From Clostridiales bacterium (GTDB lineage Bacteria > Bacillota > Clostridia > Christensenellales > Aristaeellaceae), in assembly GCA_004556395.1 (NCBI GenBank), contig SFHK01000031.1:1-31320 (forward strand): a stretch of DNA of 31,320 bases, given 5' to 3'. A program made the translations under genes and the position numbers. This document shows positions 1 through 7,612 of the stretch, piece after piece. The notes below the pieces were generated by a model. That model had not been told where the DNA came from, ran no database searches, and worked only from the letters and a program-made list of their open reading frames with translations. Each line of letters opens with the position of its first letter. Within the stretch, counting starts at the first letter, position 1.

Positions 1-31
1 GGGACGGATTCCCCTCCACACCACCCTTTCT

Positions 32-204
32 CAGATTCCGCTGAAATCCTGCGGATTTCCGGGCGCGGAATCTGCAAGGAAGCGATTTTTTCTCCGGGGG
101 CAAGCCCCCGCTCTGAAAAAATCAGCACCCGGGGCGACCAACCGAAAATCTTCGATTTCGCTTGGTCGGTCGCAAAGCGACTTGCTTGCCCAAAGGGCAA
201 GCAA
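32..204. repeat. Cluster of strong palindromes
   Basis: Three consecutive inverted repeats are directly visible, plus a shorter one between. At 32-74 the outer arms CAGATTCCGC/GCGGAATCTG enclose an inner hairpin GAAATCC-tgc-GGATTTC (43-59), giving a cruciform-like shape. At 84-123 GATTTTTT/AAAAAATC flank GGGGGC-aa-GCCCCC. At 135-168 CGACCAA/TTGGTCG flank CGAAA/TTTCG. At 182-204 TTGCTTGCCC-aaa-GGGCAAGCAA is a perfect 10-bp stem. None has a clean U-tract directly after the stem, so they are not obvious intrinsic terminators. They look like REP/BIME-type intergenic palindromes, and they lead straight into the repeat array to the right. Confidence 0.75.
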
Positions 205-238
205 CCTTTCCGACGCGCAGGTCGTCGGCCTCGATTGG

Positions 239-1260
239 AAGTCGAGAAGGTTCGCACCCTCTCGCGCTCTCCCGGGGCTGTTCTGATGGAGATTTTGGTT
301 TCCGACGAAGCAGGCTGTTCTTTTGTGGGCGTTGTTTCCGACGACACGGGCGTGGGGCGCTCTGCTCCCCTACACCCCCTCGGGTGACGGGGGCGAGAGG
401 GTTCACACCCTCTCGCGCTCTCCCGGGGACTGGTCCGGCGGGGAGTTTGGTTTCCGACGATGCAGGGCTGTTCTTTTGACGGCATTCGTTTCCGACGATG
501 CGGGAACTGTTCTCTTGAGATTTTTTGTTCCCGACGACGCGAGCGTGGGGCGCTCTGCTCCCCTACACCCCCTCGGGTGACGGGGGCGAGAGGGTTCACA
601 CCCTCTCGCGCTCTCCCGGGGTTGGTCTGGCGGGGATTTGGGTTCCCGATGATGCAGGCTGTTTTTTTGAGGATTTGGTTTCCGAAGACGCGAGCGTGGG
701 GCGCTCCGCTCCCCTGCACCCCCTCGGGCGACGGGTGCGAGAGGGTTATAACCCTCTCGCGCTCTCCCGGGGTTAGATTGGCGGGAAGTTTGGTTTCTGA
801 TGGAGCAGGGAACTGTTCTGGCTTGGAGGATTTAATTTCCGACGGAGCGGAGTTGTTCGGACGGGGATTTTGGTTTCCGACAGAACGGGGGACTGTTCTG
901 ATTGGAGGATTTGATTTCCAACGGAGCGGGGGCTATTCTTTTGATGGCTTTTGCTTCCGGCGACGCGGGCGTGGGGCGCTCCGCACCCCTGCACCCCCTC
1001 GGGCGACGGGGTGCGAGAGGGTTATGACCCTCTCGCGCTCTCCCGGAGATGGGTTGGAAGGAAGTTTGGTTTCTGATGGAGCAAGGGATTTGCTTTTCGA
1101 CGGCACGGGAGCTACTCTTTTGAGGGCTTTTGCTTCCGGCGACGCGGGCGTGGGGCGCTCCGCTCCCCTACACCCCCTCAGGTGACGGAGGGCGAGAGGG
1201 TTCACACCCTCTCGCCCTCTCCCGGGGCTGCTCTGGCGGGGATTTTGGTTTGTTTTTTCG
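239..1260. repeat. Degenerate hairpin repeat array (about six 88-bp units)
   Basis: A roughly 88-bp unit recurs at 341-428, 535-621, 687-773, 961-1048 and 1140-1228, with a partial copy at 239-277. Each full unit starts near GACGCGGGCGTGGGGCGCTC, continues through CCCCCTCGGGTGACGGGGG, carries the stem GCGAGAGGGT/ACCCTCTCGC (for example 393-402 with 407-416) and ends CTCTCCCGGGG. The stem is conserved while its four-base loop varies (TCAC, TATA, TATG). Units are separated by 65-190 bp built from a second, degenerate repeat of about 40 bp around GGTTTCCGACG..GCAGG..CTGTTCT (near 289, 443, 487, 635, 787, 831, 873, 911, 1064). Open frames run through the array on both strands, but they lack ribosome sites and simply translate the repeat, so I treat the region as non-coding. 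Spacers are too long and too similar to each other for a CRISPR. Confidence 0.8.
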
Positions 1261-1288
1261 AACGGATAGGAGTTTATTTCTATTGGGA

Positions 1289-1675
1289 ATGGAGGGATTA
1301 AGAACGGGACATGTGCTTGTTTGTGTAACGGGTCAGAAGACGTGCGAATCGCTGATCATTGAAGGAGCGCGGATTGCGAAAGAGGAAAATGCGCCGATGA
1401 CAGTTCTACATGTGGTGAAGCCCGGCGCGGCGCTGCTTGGCAGTCAGGCGGAGGGCGAGGCGCTGGAATATTTATTACGCATTGCTACGGAATACGACGC
1501 CGACATGGCGATGATTCGGTCTGACGATATAGTTGGTACGATTGCGCATCAGGCGGAGAAGCTGAACGCGGACGTGCTTTTGATGGGGCGGACGACGGGA
1601 AGCAAGGGGCGAAGCATTTCGGCTCGGATGGCGGAACGGTTACCGGGGCTGAAGGTGCGGATGGACGAAGCCTGA
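1289..1675 (+). CDS. Universal-stress-protein-like (UspA fold) small protein
   Basis: A protein of about 128 residues, probably cytoplasmic, resembling a single Usp domain such as the one in KdpD sensor proteins. It opens with a beta strand HVLVCVTGQKTCESLI, followed by a helix GARIAKEENAPMTVLHVV, and has a conserved-looking segment LNADVLLMGRTTG near the C-terminus, matching the alternating strand/helix order of UspA. The ATP-binding GxxG pattern of classical UspA is not clear. ATG at 1289 is used here, but an AGGAG at 1268-1272 is better spaced (10 nt) for an in-frame TTG at 1283, so the true start may be two codons earlier. It follows the repeat array directly and no good promoter is visible. 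A role in stress or potassium sensing is only inferred from the fold. Confidence 0.7.
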   Translation: MEGLRTGHVLVCVTGQKTCESLIIEGARIAKEENAPMTVLHVVKPGAALLGSQAEGEALEYLLRIATEYDADMAMIRSDDIVGTIAHQAEKLNADVLLMGRTTGSKGRSISARMAERLPGLKVRMDEA

Positions 1676-1827
1676 TTTGAGAGTGGGTTGAAGAAGGGTA
1701 CGGACGCTGAAGTCGGGCGGAGGGGTTGTTGAACGGAGGGCTGACAAAGATTGGCCGCCGGCGGGAGGCAACCTTCATTGCGGACGGGACGTCTAAGGAA
1801 CAACAAAGGAAAAGTGGGGAGTGGAAC

Positions 1828-2859
1828 ATGCGCAGATTTCTTTCTTTACTGCTGGCGCTGGTGCTTCTGATGGGCGTTATGCCCGCGCAGGGCGAGGAGG
1901 CGCCGCGCCGCGGAGCGGTGCAGATTGTGGACGAGGCCATTGAGGGCGAGGACGGCACGGCGGAGGACGCGGAGGGCGGCCTGTTTGACGACGACAACTG
2001 GGTGGAGGATCCGCTGGAGGAGATTCTGTTTGACGATCAGCTGATTACCGACGCGTTTGACAAGCTGGACGGCATGCGGAACATCCTGCTGCTGGGCGTA
2101 GACTCCCGTACCGGCTCGATTTCCGGGCGCACGGACACGATGATCCTGCTTTCCGTGGACATAGAGGGCAATGTGATCAAGATGACGTCCTTCCTGCGGG
2201 ACACGTATGTGTCGATTCCCGGCAAAAAGAACAACCGTCTGAACGCGGCATATGTGTACGGCGGGTTCGATCTGCTGGCGGCGACGTTTGAGGAAAATTT
2301 CGGCATTCGTCCCGACGCGTATGTGGCCGTGAACCTTTCGGGTCTGACGCGCGTGATCGACGAGCTGGGCGGCGTGTATGTGGACGTGAACAGCAAGAAG
2401 ATTGACCGCATCAACGCCGTGATCTACTGGTACAACAAGCAGGTATTGAACCTGAACAACCTGCGCGACGGCTACCTGACCAAGGGCGGCCGTCAGAAGC
2501 TGACCGGCAAGCAGGCCGAGGCGTGGGCGCGCTACCGCTACAGCGAGAGCGACATGCAGCGCGCCGAGCGTCAGCGCCAGCTGATTTCGATCATCTTTGA
2601 GGAGATCTGCAAGATGTCTCTGTCCGAGCTGGTGAGCTTCGCGATGGACAACATCGACCTTGTGAAGACCAATCTGGGCATTTCGGACATTATTTCCCTC
2701 GCGCCCGCCGTGCTGGCGATGCGCGACGCCGAGATTCGCGAATTGCAGATTCCCGTCTCCGGCGGCTACAAGAGCCAGACCGTCTCCGGCATGTCCGTGC
2801 TGGTGCCCAACCGCCAGAAGAACGCGAACGCGCTGGCGGAGTTCCTGAAGGCGAAATAA
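1828..2859 (+). CDS. LytR-CpsA-Psr family protein (cell-wall polymer ligase)
   Basis: 343 residues. LCP proteins transfer undecaprenyl-linked glycopolymers such as teichoic acids or capsule onto peptidoglycan outside the membrane. The LCP domain spans about residues 80-260: the phosphate/lipid-binding segments ILLLGVDSR (86-94) and RTDTM (101-105), a conserved FLRDTYV, the NLSGLTRVIDELGGVYVDV block, and the Arg-rich ARYRYSESDMQRAERQRQ near residue 234. The N-terminus (MRRFLSLLLALVLLMG) is a short signal sequence followed by an acidic linker (about 23-75), rather than the usual long membrane anchor, so it may be released or anchored by an uncleaved signal. Start chosen at the ATG preceded by GGGGAG at 7-nt spacing. 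The extra N-terminal 34 codons of the open frame have no homology signal. It stands alone, convergent with the ABC permease operon. Confidence 0.9.
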   Translation: MRRFLSLLLALVLLMGVMPAQGEEAPRRGAVQIVDEAIEGEDGTAEDAEGGLFDDDNWVEDPLEEILFDDQLITDAFDKLDGMRNILLLGVDSRTGSISGRTDTMILLSVDIEGNVIKMTSFLRDTYVSIPGKKNNRLNAAYVYGGFDLLAATFEENFGIRPDAYVAVNLSGLTRVIDELGGVYVDVNSKKIDRINAVIYWYNKQVLNLNNLRDGYLTKGGRQKLTGKQAEAWARYRYSESDMQRAERQRQLISIIFEEICKMSLSELVSFAMDNIDLVKTNLGISDIISLAPAVLAMRDAEIRELQIPVSGGYKSQTVSGMSVLVPNRQKNANALAEFLKAK

Positions 2860-2958
2860 GATTCTTTTCTTCGAATTGGGAGAAAGGGGCAGGGGTTGAA
2901 GTTTTTCCGCAAAGCATCGCGGGAGGTTCAGCCATTACACGTTCCATTACAAGCAAAA

Positions 2959-3004
2959 GACTCGCGGCAGAGGGATACCTCCGTATCCTTGTCTGCCGCG
3001 AGTC
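2959..3004 (-). terminator. Intrinsic terminator of the ABC importer operon
   Basis: A 13-bp perfect stem GACTCGCGGCAGA/TCTGCCGCGAGTC encloses a second stem GGATAC/GTATCC. Read on the minus strand it is followed by TTTTGCTTGT, giving a usable U-tract downstream of the second permease. On the plus strand the tail is weaker (TTCGCG), but the hairpin probably also stops readthrough from the LCP gene. Confidence 0.75.
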
Positions 3005-3024
3005 TTCGCGTATATGCGTTGGAA

Positions 3025-3870
3025 TCAGCCCTTGATGCCGGTGGAGGCGATGCCCTCTACGAGGGACTTCTGGAAGATCAGGAAGATGATGGTGGCCGGC
3101 ACGATGGACAGCGTGGACATGGCCAGCGTGGAGCCGATATCCGAGCCGGAGGACGGGTCGTTAAACAGCTGCAAGGCCAGCGACACGGGGCGCATATCGG
3201 CGCGGTTGACGTACAGAAGCGCCGACAGGTAGTCGTCCCAGCGCCAGATGAAGGAGAAGATGGCCGAGGTGACCAGCGCGGGAACGATCAGCGGCAGGAT
3301 GACGTGGAAGAAGATGCCGTAGTACGAGCAGCCGTCGATCTTGGCCGCCTCGTCCAGCGATTTCGGGATGCCGCCGATGAAGTTCATGATCAGGTACACG
3401 AAGAAGCCCTGAATGGCGAAAAAGTAGGGCAGAATCATGGGGTAGTAGGTTCCTACCCAGTTCAGGTGGCGATACCACATGAACTGCGGGATCATCAGAA
3501 TCTGCGCTGGAAGCATCATCGTGGACAGAACCAGCACGAAGAGCAGCCCGCGCATTTTGAATTTGAGCCGCTGAAGCGCGTAGGCCACGAAGGCCGACGA
3601 CAGGAGCGTGCCGAAGGTGGAAACCAGCGAGATGAAAAACGAGTTGGCGAAGAAGGTGCCGAAGGAATAGCCCATGAAGCCCTTCCAGCCGCGGGTGTAG
3701 TTATCCAGCGTCCACGTGGTGGGAATCAGCTGATCCGCCGTCGGGAGCACCATGTCCGTGGGCTTAAAGGAGGAAAGCGCCATCCACAGAAGCGGATACA
3801 CCATAACCAGCGCGCCGAAGGCAACAAGAATGTGATAGACGATTTCCTTTCCGCGTTTTCTTCCGACCAT
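3025..3870 (-). CDS. ABC sugar transporter permease, MalG/CUT1 type
   Basis: 281 residues, an inner-membrane subunit of a carbohydrate importer. It has an N-terminal hydrophobic helix (IVYHILVAFGALVMVYPLLWMALSSF, in two parts) and several further helices. The cytoplasmic EAA loop that docks the ATPase is clear: DEAAKIDGCSYYG followed by ILPLIVPAL. The motif LPAQILMIPQF and the SFKPTD segment after helix 1 are typical of MalG-like subunits. It is the last gene of the binding protein-permease-permease operon, starts 17 nt after the upstream permease stop, and is followed by a strong terminator. The sugar cannot be named from the permease. No ATPase is encoded here, so a shared MsmX-type ATPase elsewhere is inferred. 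Confidence 0.9.
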   Translation of the reverse strand: MVGRKRGKEIVYHILVAFGALVMVYPLLWMALSSFKPTDMVLPTADQLIPTTWTLDNYTRGWKGFMGYSFGTFFANSFFISLVSTFGTLLSSAFVAYALQRLKFKMRGLLFVLVLSTMMLPAQILMIPQFMWYRHLNWVGTYYPMILPYFFAIQGFFVYLIMNFIGGIPKSLDEAAKIDGCSYYGIFFHVILPLIVPALVTSAIFSFIWRWDDYLSALLYVNRADMRPVSLALQLFNDPSSGSDIGSTLAMSTLSIVPATIIFLIFQKSLVEGIASTGIKG

Positions 3871-3887
3871 GCGACTCTCCTCCTTTC

Positions 3888-4811
3888 TCAGTCGTCATAG
3901 ACCCATTTGCTTCGCGACCAGAACAGAAGCGCCGTGACCACCGTGATGATCACCAGCATGATCCACGCCAGCGCGGAGGCGTAGCCCATCTGGCTCTTGC
4001 CCACGGCGGGGAACGCCTTGTTGTACTGGTATACGGTGTAAAACAGCGTGGACTTGCGCGGGTCGCCGTTGGTAATCAGCTTGCACTGCGTGAAGGCGAG
4101 AAAGGAATTGATCGTCTGCTGCACGAGGTTGAAGAAGATGGTGGGCGTAAGCAGCGGGAGCGTGACCTTGAAGAAGCGCTGGCGGCCGTTTACGCCGTCC
4201 ACATGCGCCGCCTCGTAGAGCTCGCGCGGAATCTGCTTGAGCGCGGAGAGGAAGATCAGCATGGAGGAGCCGAACTGCCACACGGTCAGGATGATCAGCA
4301 CCCAGATGGCCGGGCCCTCGCTGAACCAGTTGTAGCCCTTCAGGAAGGGCAGCAGCTTCCCGAGCATCGCGTTCACGGTGCCCGTGGATTCGAACATGCG
4401 CCGCCACAGGATGGCCACGGCGACCGAGCCGCCGATGATGGAGGGCAGGTAATAGGTCGCCCGGTAGATGGGCACGGCTTTGGATTCGTGGTTGAGAATC
4501 AAAGCGATGATCAGCGCGAAGACCACCTTGAGCGGCGTGCCGATCAGCGCGTAATAGCAGGTGACCAGCAGGGACTTGCGGAAGGTGGGATCGTCGGTGA
4601 AGATGGTGAGCAGATTTTCAAGACCCGTCCAGACGGGCGGGTTCTGAATGTCGTACCGGCAGAAGGAATAATAAAGGGATAAGGCCATCGGAATGACCAT
4701 GAACATGAGAAAGCCGATAATGAAAGGCAGGCTGAACACATAGCCCGCCACATTTTCCTGATTGATCCATGCGGCACAGCCGGTTTTTCTGCGCCGGGAA
4801 ATGGCCGTCAT
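3888..4811 (-). CDS. ABC sugar transporter permease, MalF/UgpA type
   Basis: 307 residues with six predicted membrane helices, the first being YVFSLPFIIGFLMFMVIPM. The EAA loop is YEAAHVDGVNGRQRFF followed by VTLPLLTPT, the standard docking site for the ATPase of CUT1 importers. Start placed at the ATG at 4811, which has AGGAGG nine bases upstream. The 19 extra codons upstream have neither ribosome site nor similarity. It lies between the binding protein and the MalG-type permease in one operon. A 12-bp hairpin separates it from the binding-protein gene, which usually keeps permease levels lower than binding-protein levels. Confidence 0.9.
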   Translation of the reverse strand: MTAISRRRKTGCAAWINQENVAGYVFSLPFIIGFLMFMVIPMALSLYYSFCRYDIQNPPVWTGLENLLTIFTDDPTFRKSLLVTCYYALIGTPLKVVFALIIALILNHESKAVPIYRATYYLPSIIGGSVAVAILWRRMFESTGTVNAMLGKLLPFLKGYNWFSEGPAIWVLIILTVWQFGSSMLIFLSALKQIPRELYEAAHVDGVNGRQRFFKVTLPLLTPTIFFNLVQQTINSFLAFTQCKLITNGDPRKSTLFYTVYQYNKAFPAVGKSQMGYASALAWIMLVIITVVTALLFWSRSKWVYDD

Positions 4812-4909
4812 ACCGAAAATCCTCCTCGTGTAATGTTGATGAACGGCGGATCGGTCTCCCGTCGCCACCTCTGCGTGAAGCGGATGCGAATGTGAGCGAT
4901 GTCGTATTG

Positions 4910-4937
4910 AGAGGGGAGGACGTTCGTCCTCCCCTCT
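4910..4937 (-). promoter_or_regulatory. Intercistronic hairpin in the ABC operon
   Basis: A perfect 12-bp stem AGAGGGGAGGAC/GTCCTCCCCTCT closes a GAAC loop, read on the minus strand, 31 nt after the binding-protein stop. No U-tract follows. Such hairpins between a binding-protein gene and its permeases usually protect the upstream mRNA from 3' exonucleases or attenuate transcription, as between malE and malF in E. coli. That role is inferred here from position and stability. Confidence 0.65.
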
Positions 4938-4968
4938 GCGCCGTCGGACAGGGACGGCGGTGGCCCAA

Positions 4969-6309
4969 TCAGTTGTTGGCGGCGATCTTCTGGATCATTT
5001 CAACCGCCATCTCGCCGGCCTTTTCCGCCGTCATGTCGGTGCCCTTCAGCAGGCACTCCTCGGCGAGCATCTGGATGACCTCGGTCTGCGCGGTGCCGGC
5101 GTAGCTGGGCAGCGGCGGGAAGATGGGGCTGCAATTGCCGTCGCCGACGAAGGCGAGGTACTCAACGGACATGGGGTAGGTGGCGTCGGCCTTGCTCACC
5201 TCATCGGCGATGGCGGAGGCGACGTCGGTGCACGGCGGCACGCCGCGCTCGGCGCGCAGAATGATGTTGCCCTGCACGTCGTTCATCAGGTAGTTGAGGA
5301 AGGCGACCGCCAGGTCGGGGTTCCTGGTGTCCGTGGTCACGGCGAAGAACTGGCCGGGCTTCATGTAGTTGGACTGCACGGGGTTCAGGGACGGCCAGGT
5401 GGAGATGCCCAGCTCGATGCCGTCGGCGGTAGCGGCCTTCTGATACGCGGCGATCTGGTTGGAGAACGCCAGCGCGCACCAGCAGCGAACCTCGTTGGAG
5501 GAGCCGTACACCAGCGGATACTGCGCCAGATCGTTGGTGTTCACGCCGGCGAGCTTGTCGGTGTCGAACAGCCAGCCCTCGTTCACGCCGTCGATCAGGC
5601 GGGCGTAGTAGCCGGCCATTTCTTCAGCCGTGGCGACAAGGCCGTTTTCGTCCCACAGGGGCGTGTAGCCCAGCGAGCGGACGTAGTAGGTCAGCGGGTT
5701 TTCGGAGTTGCCGTCGCCGTAGATGGCTCCTACGCCGGTCTCCGCGTAGATCGTGCGGGAGATCTCGGCGAACTCGTCCCACGTGATGTTCATGGGAACC
5801 TCGATGCCGAGGGAGTCGGTCAGCGTCTTGTTATACAGCATGGCGGGCGCGTTCACGGCGCAGCAGATGGCGTACAGACCGTCGCCAACCTTGCCGGTGT
5901 CGATGATGTTCTGCGGCATGGAGCTCAGATCCAGCGCGCCGCTCTCCACATAGGGGGTCAGATCCAGCAGGTCGCCGGCCTCCACCCACTGCTCGATGTA
6001 GGCGTAATCCTGCTGCATCACGTCGGGCAGGTCGTTGTTGGCGGCGTTGGTGCTCATCAGCGCCCAGTAGTTGTTCCAGGACTGCGCGTTGAGGTTGAAG
6101 GTGATGTTCGGATAGTTCTGGGTGAAGTAGTCGGCGGCGTTCTTCGTCACTTCGTCGCGAACCTGATTGCCCCACCACGCGAAGCTGAACACGTAGTCGC
6201 CCGCCGCCGCGGGATCATAGGTGCCGACCTCCAGCCCATCGGCCATCGCAGAGGACGCGAGGGAAAGCGCCATGAGAAGAGCAAGAGCTACCAACAGAGC
6301 CTTTTTCAT
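4969..6309 (-). CDS. ABC transporter sugar-binding protein
   Basis: 446 residues, the extracellular solute-binding protein (family 1) of the adjoining importer. A signal sequence MKKALLVALALLMALSLASS leads to AMADG. The mature part has the usual cluster-1 fold with YVFSFAWWGNQV, a periplasmic-binding hinge YALP-like region (DGLYAICCAVNAPAMLYNK) and the C-terminal ALAFSNQ and LNYLMND segments. Start chosen at the ATG with GGGAGG eight bases upstream. The signal peptide has no lipobox cysteine: the site reads AMA|D, which points to signal peptidase I. A lipid anchor would be expected for a binding protein in a single-membrane bacterium. First gene of the operon, behind a consensus promoter. Substrate unknown. 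Confidence 0.9.
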   Translation of the reverse strand: MKKALLVALALLMALSLASSAMADGLEVGTYDPAAAGDYVFSFAWWGNQVRDEVTKNAADYFTQNYPNITFNLNAQSWNNYWALMSTNAANNDLPDVMQQDYAYIEQWVEAGDLLDLTPYVESGALDLSSMPQNIIDTGKVGDGLYAICCAVNAPAMLYNKTLTDSLGIEVPMNITWDEFAEISRTIYAETGVGAIYGDGNSENPLTYYVRSLGYTPLWDENGLVATAEEMAGYYARLIDGVNEGWLFDTDKLAGVNTNDLAQYPLVYGSSNEVRCWCALAFSNQIAAYQKAATADGIELGISTWPSLNPVQSNYMKPGQFFAVTTDTRNPDLAVAFLNYLMNDVQGNIILRAERGVPPCTDVASAIADEVSKADATYPMSVEYLAFVGDGNCSPIFPPLPSYAGTAQTEVIQMLAEECLLKGTDMTAEKAGEMAVEMIQKIAANN

Positions 6310-6361
6310 ACGGAAACCTCCCATTTTATCGGTCGCCTTCGACCGGCGGCCTGCTTGTCCT

Positions 6362-6390
6362 ATTATATAAAATATTCCAATACTTGTCAA
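6362..6390 (-). promoter_or_regulatory. Promoter of the ABC sugar importer operon
   Basis: On the minus strand TTGACA (6385-6390) and TATAAT (6362-6367) are both perfect and separated by 17 bp. The transcript begins about 50 nt before the binding-protein ATG and can form a small CGGTCG/CGACCG hairpin. The strength fits an abundant binding protein. I see no clear operator or cre box next to it. Confidence 0.85.
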
Positions 6391-6473
6391 GCTCTAAGGA
6401 ATAATGAACGGCTGATTTTGCAAAAATCCCAAAAAGGAAATTCTCGAGGTTAGGCGAAAACCCGCGTTCCGCC

Positions 6474-6502
6474 TTGCGGAAATACAGAAAATCCGGTATA
6501 AT
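6474..6502 (+). promoter_or_regulatory. Promoter of the SDR gene
   Basis: TTGCGG (6474-6479) and a perfect TATAAT (6497-6502) lie 17 bp apart, 38 nt before the SDR start codon. It diverges from the ABC operon promoter about 80 bp away. Confidence 0.7.
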
Positions 6503-6540
6503 GTGCGTATCACAGAAGGAAATGCGGAGGCCTGCGGCTT

Positions 6541-7299
6541 ATGAAAATCGCCATACTGACCGGCGCGTCGTCCGGACTCGGGCGCGCGTTCGCGGGAAGG
6601 ATTCACGAGGTGTTCCCGGAAATTGAGGAAATCTGGCTCGTCGCGCGCCGGACGGAGCGGCTGGAGGCGCTGGCGGCGGAAACGAACGCGGTGCGGATGG
6701 TTCCCGTGCCCTGCGATCTGCTGAATGAAGAGAGCTATCGTTCGCTGATCGGGCGGCTGCAGGCGGAAAAGCCGGAGGTGCGGCTTCTCATCAACAACGC
6801 GGGCTGCGGCTTTCTGGGCGCGTTCGCGGATTCCAATGAGGACGAGCAGCTGCGCTCGATCGATCTGAACGTGCGCGCGCTCACGCGGCTCACGCGCGCC
6901 GTGCTGCCCTATATGCCGCGCGGGGCGCGGGTGCTGAACACGTCGTCCATCGCGTCGTTCTCGCCCAACCCGAACATGGCCGTGTACAGCGCCACGAAGG
7001 CGTATGTGACGTTCTTCTCCCGCGCGCTGAACGACGAGCTGCGCGCGTCCGGCCGGTCGTGCACGGCGGTGTGCCCCGCGCCGATGAACACGGAGTTTCT
7101 GACCCTCGGCCGCGTGGCGGGGCATTCCAGGATGTTCGAGCGTCTGCCCTATGAAACGGTGGACGAGGTTTCGCTGGGCGCGCTGAAGGCGGCAAAGAAG
7201 CGCAAGGCGGTCTATACGCCGCGGGCGTTCTACCGGTTCTATCGCTTCCTGTGCCGCATCCTGCCGGACGCGCTTCTGATTCGCCTCGGGCGCACGTGA
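6541..7299 (+). CDS. Short-chain dehydrogenase/reductase
   Basis: 252 residues, a classical SDR oxidoreductase using NAD(P)(H). The nucleotide-binding motif is TGASSGLG (7-14), a basic VARRTER segment follows strand two (which suggests NADPH), NNAG is at 85-88, and the catalytic Ser/Tyr/Lys are around S135-136, Y149 and K153 (YSATK). The C-terminal tail (YRFYRFLCRILPDALLIR) is hydrophobic and may touch the membrane, as in ketoacyl reductase or YqjQ/DltE-like SDRs. A GGAG lies about 10 nt upstream of the ATG. It is monocistronic as far as can be seen. Its last codons form the first unit of the downstream tandem repeat. Substrate unknown. Confidence 0.88.
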   Translation: MKIAILTGASSGLGRAFAGRIHEVFPEIEEIWLVARRTERLEALAAETNAVRMVPVPCDLLNEESYRSLIGRLQAEKPEVRLLINNAGCGFLGAFADSNEDEQLRSIDLNVRALTRLTRAVLPYMPRGARVLNTSSIASFSPNPNMAVYSATKAYVTFFSRALNDELRASGRSCTAVCPAPMNTEFLTLGRVAGHSRMFERLPYETVDEVSLGALKAAKKRKAVYTPRAFYRFYRFLCRILPDALLIRLGRT

Positions 7300-7531
7300 G
7301 GGCAGAGGGAGGCCTCCTGCCGGTTGCGTGTTTGAATCGGCTTTGCCGCATGGGAGGGCGAAGGAAGGACGGTATCCTGCCGGAGGCACGTTTGCTTCGG
7401 CTTTGCCGCACGGGAGAGCTGAGGGAGGCCTCCTGCCGGATGCGCGTTTGCTTCGGCTTTGCCGCACGGGAGGGCAGAGGGAGGCCTCCTGCCAGACGCG
7501 CGTTTAATTCGCCTCGGGCGTGCGGGAGGCG
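7260..7531 (+). repeat. Tandem repeat derived from the SDR gene's 3' end
   Basis: Five units of 56-60 bp start with CCTGCC at 7260, 7316, 7376, 7432 and 7488. The unit runs CCTGCCGGATGCGCGTTTG, CTTCGGCTTTGCCGCACGGG, AGGGCAGAGGGAGG. The first unit is inside the SDR coding sequence and holds its stop codon. The last unit (up to about 7531) resembles the first most closely around ATTCGCCTCGGGCG. This fills most of the 312-bp gap between the SDR and TetR genes. No reading frame in it has a ribosome site. Confidence 0.85.
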
Positions 7532-7558
7532 CTCAACAAATCCTTCCCGCTTTGCGGC

Positions 7559-7587
7559 TTGATTTTGCCTAATTTTTCCGCTATACT
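7559..7587 (+). promoter_or_regulatory. Promoter of the TetR-VanZ pair
   Basis: TTGATT (7559-7564), 17 bp, TATACT (7582-7587), ending 25 nt before the TetR start. The sequence between the -10 box and the AGGAGG site could hold an autoregulatory operator, but no long palindrome is visible. Confidence 0.65.
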
Positions 7588-7612
7588 GAAATTCGAGAGG
7601 AGGCAGACCGAT

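Noticed and set aside
460..1185. 241-codon open frame through the repeat array
   Set aside because: It translates the repeat units (recurrent SRSPG-like peptides), has no ribosome site, and competing frames are open in the same region.
239..1260. CRISPR array
   Set aside because: Units are about 88 bp and divergent, spacers are 65-190 bp, related to each other and not unique; no cas gene is nearby.
4960..6453. 497-codon frame opposite the sugar-binding protein
   Set aside because: Antisense shadow of a clearly real gene, caused by high GC at third positions; the same applies to the long frames at 2896-3900 and 13141-14445.
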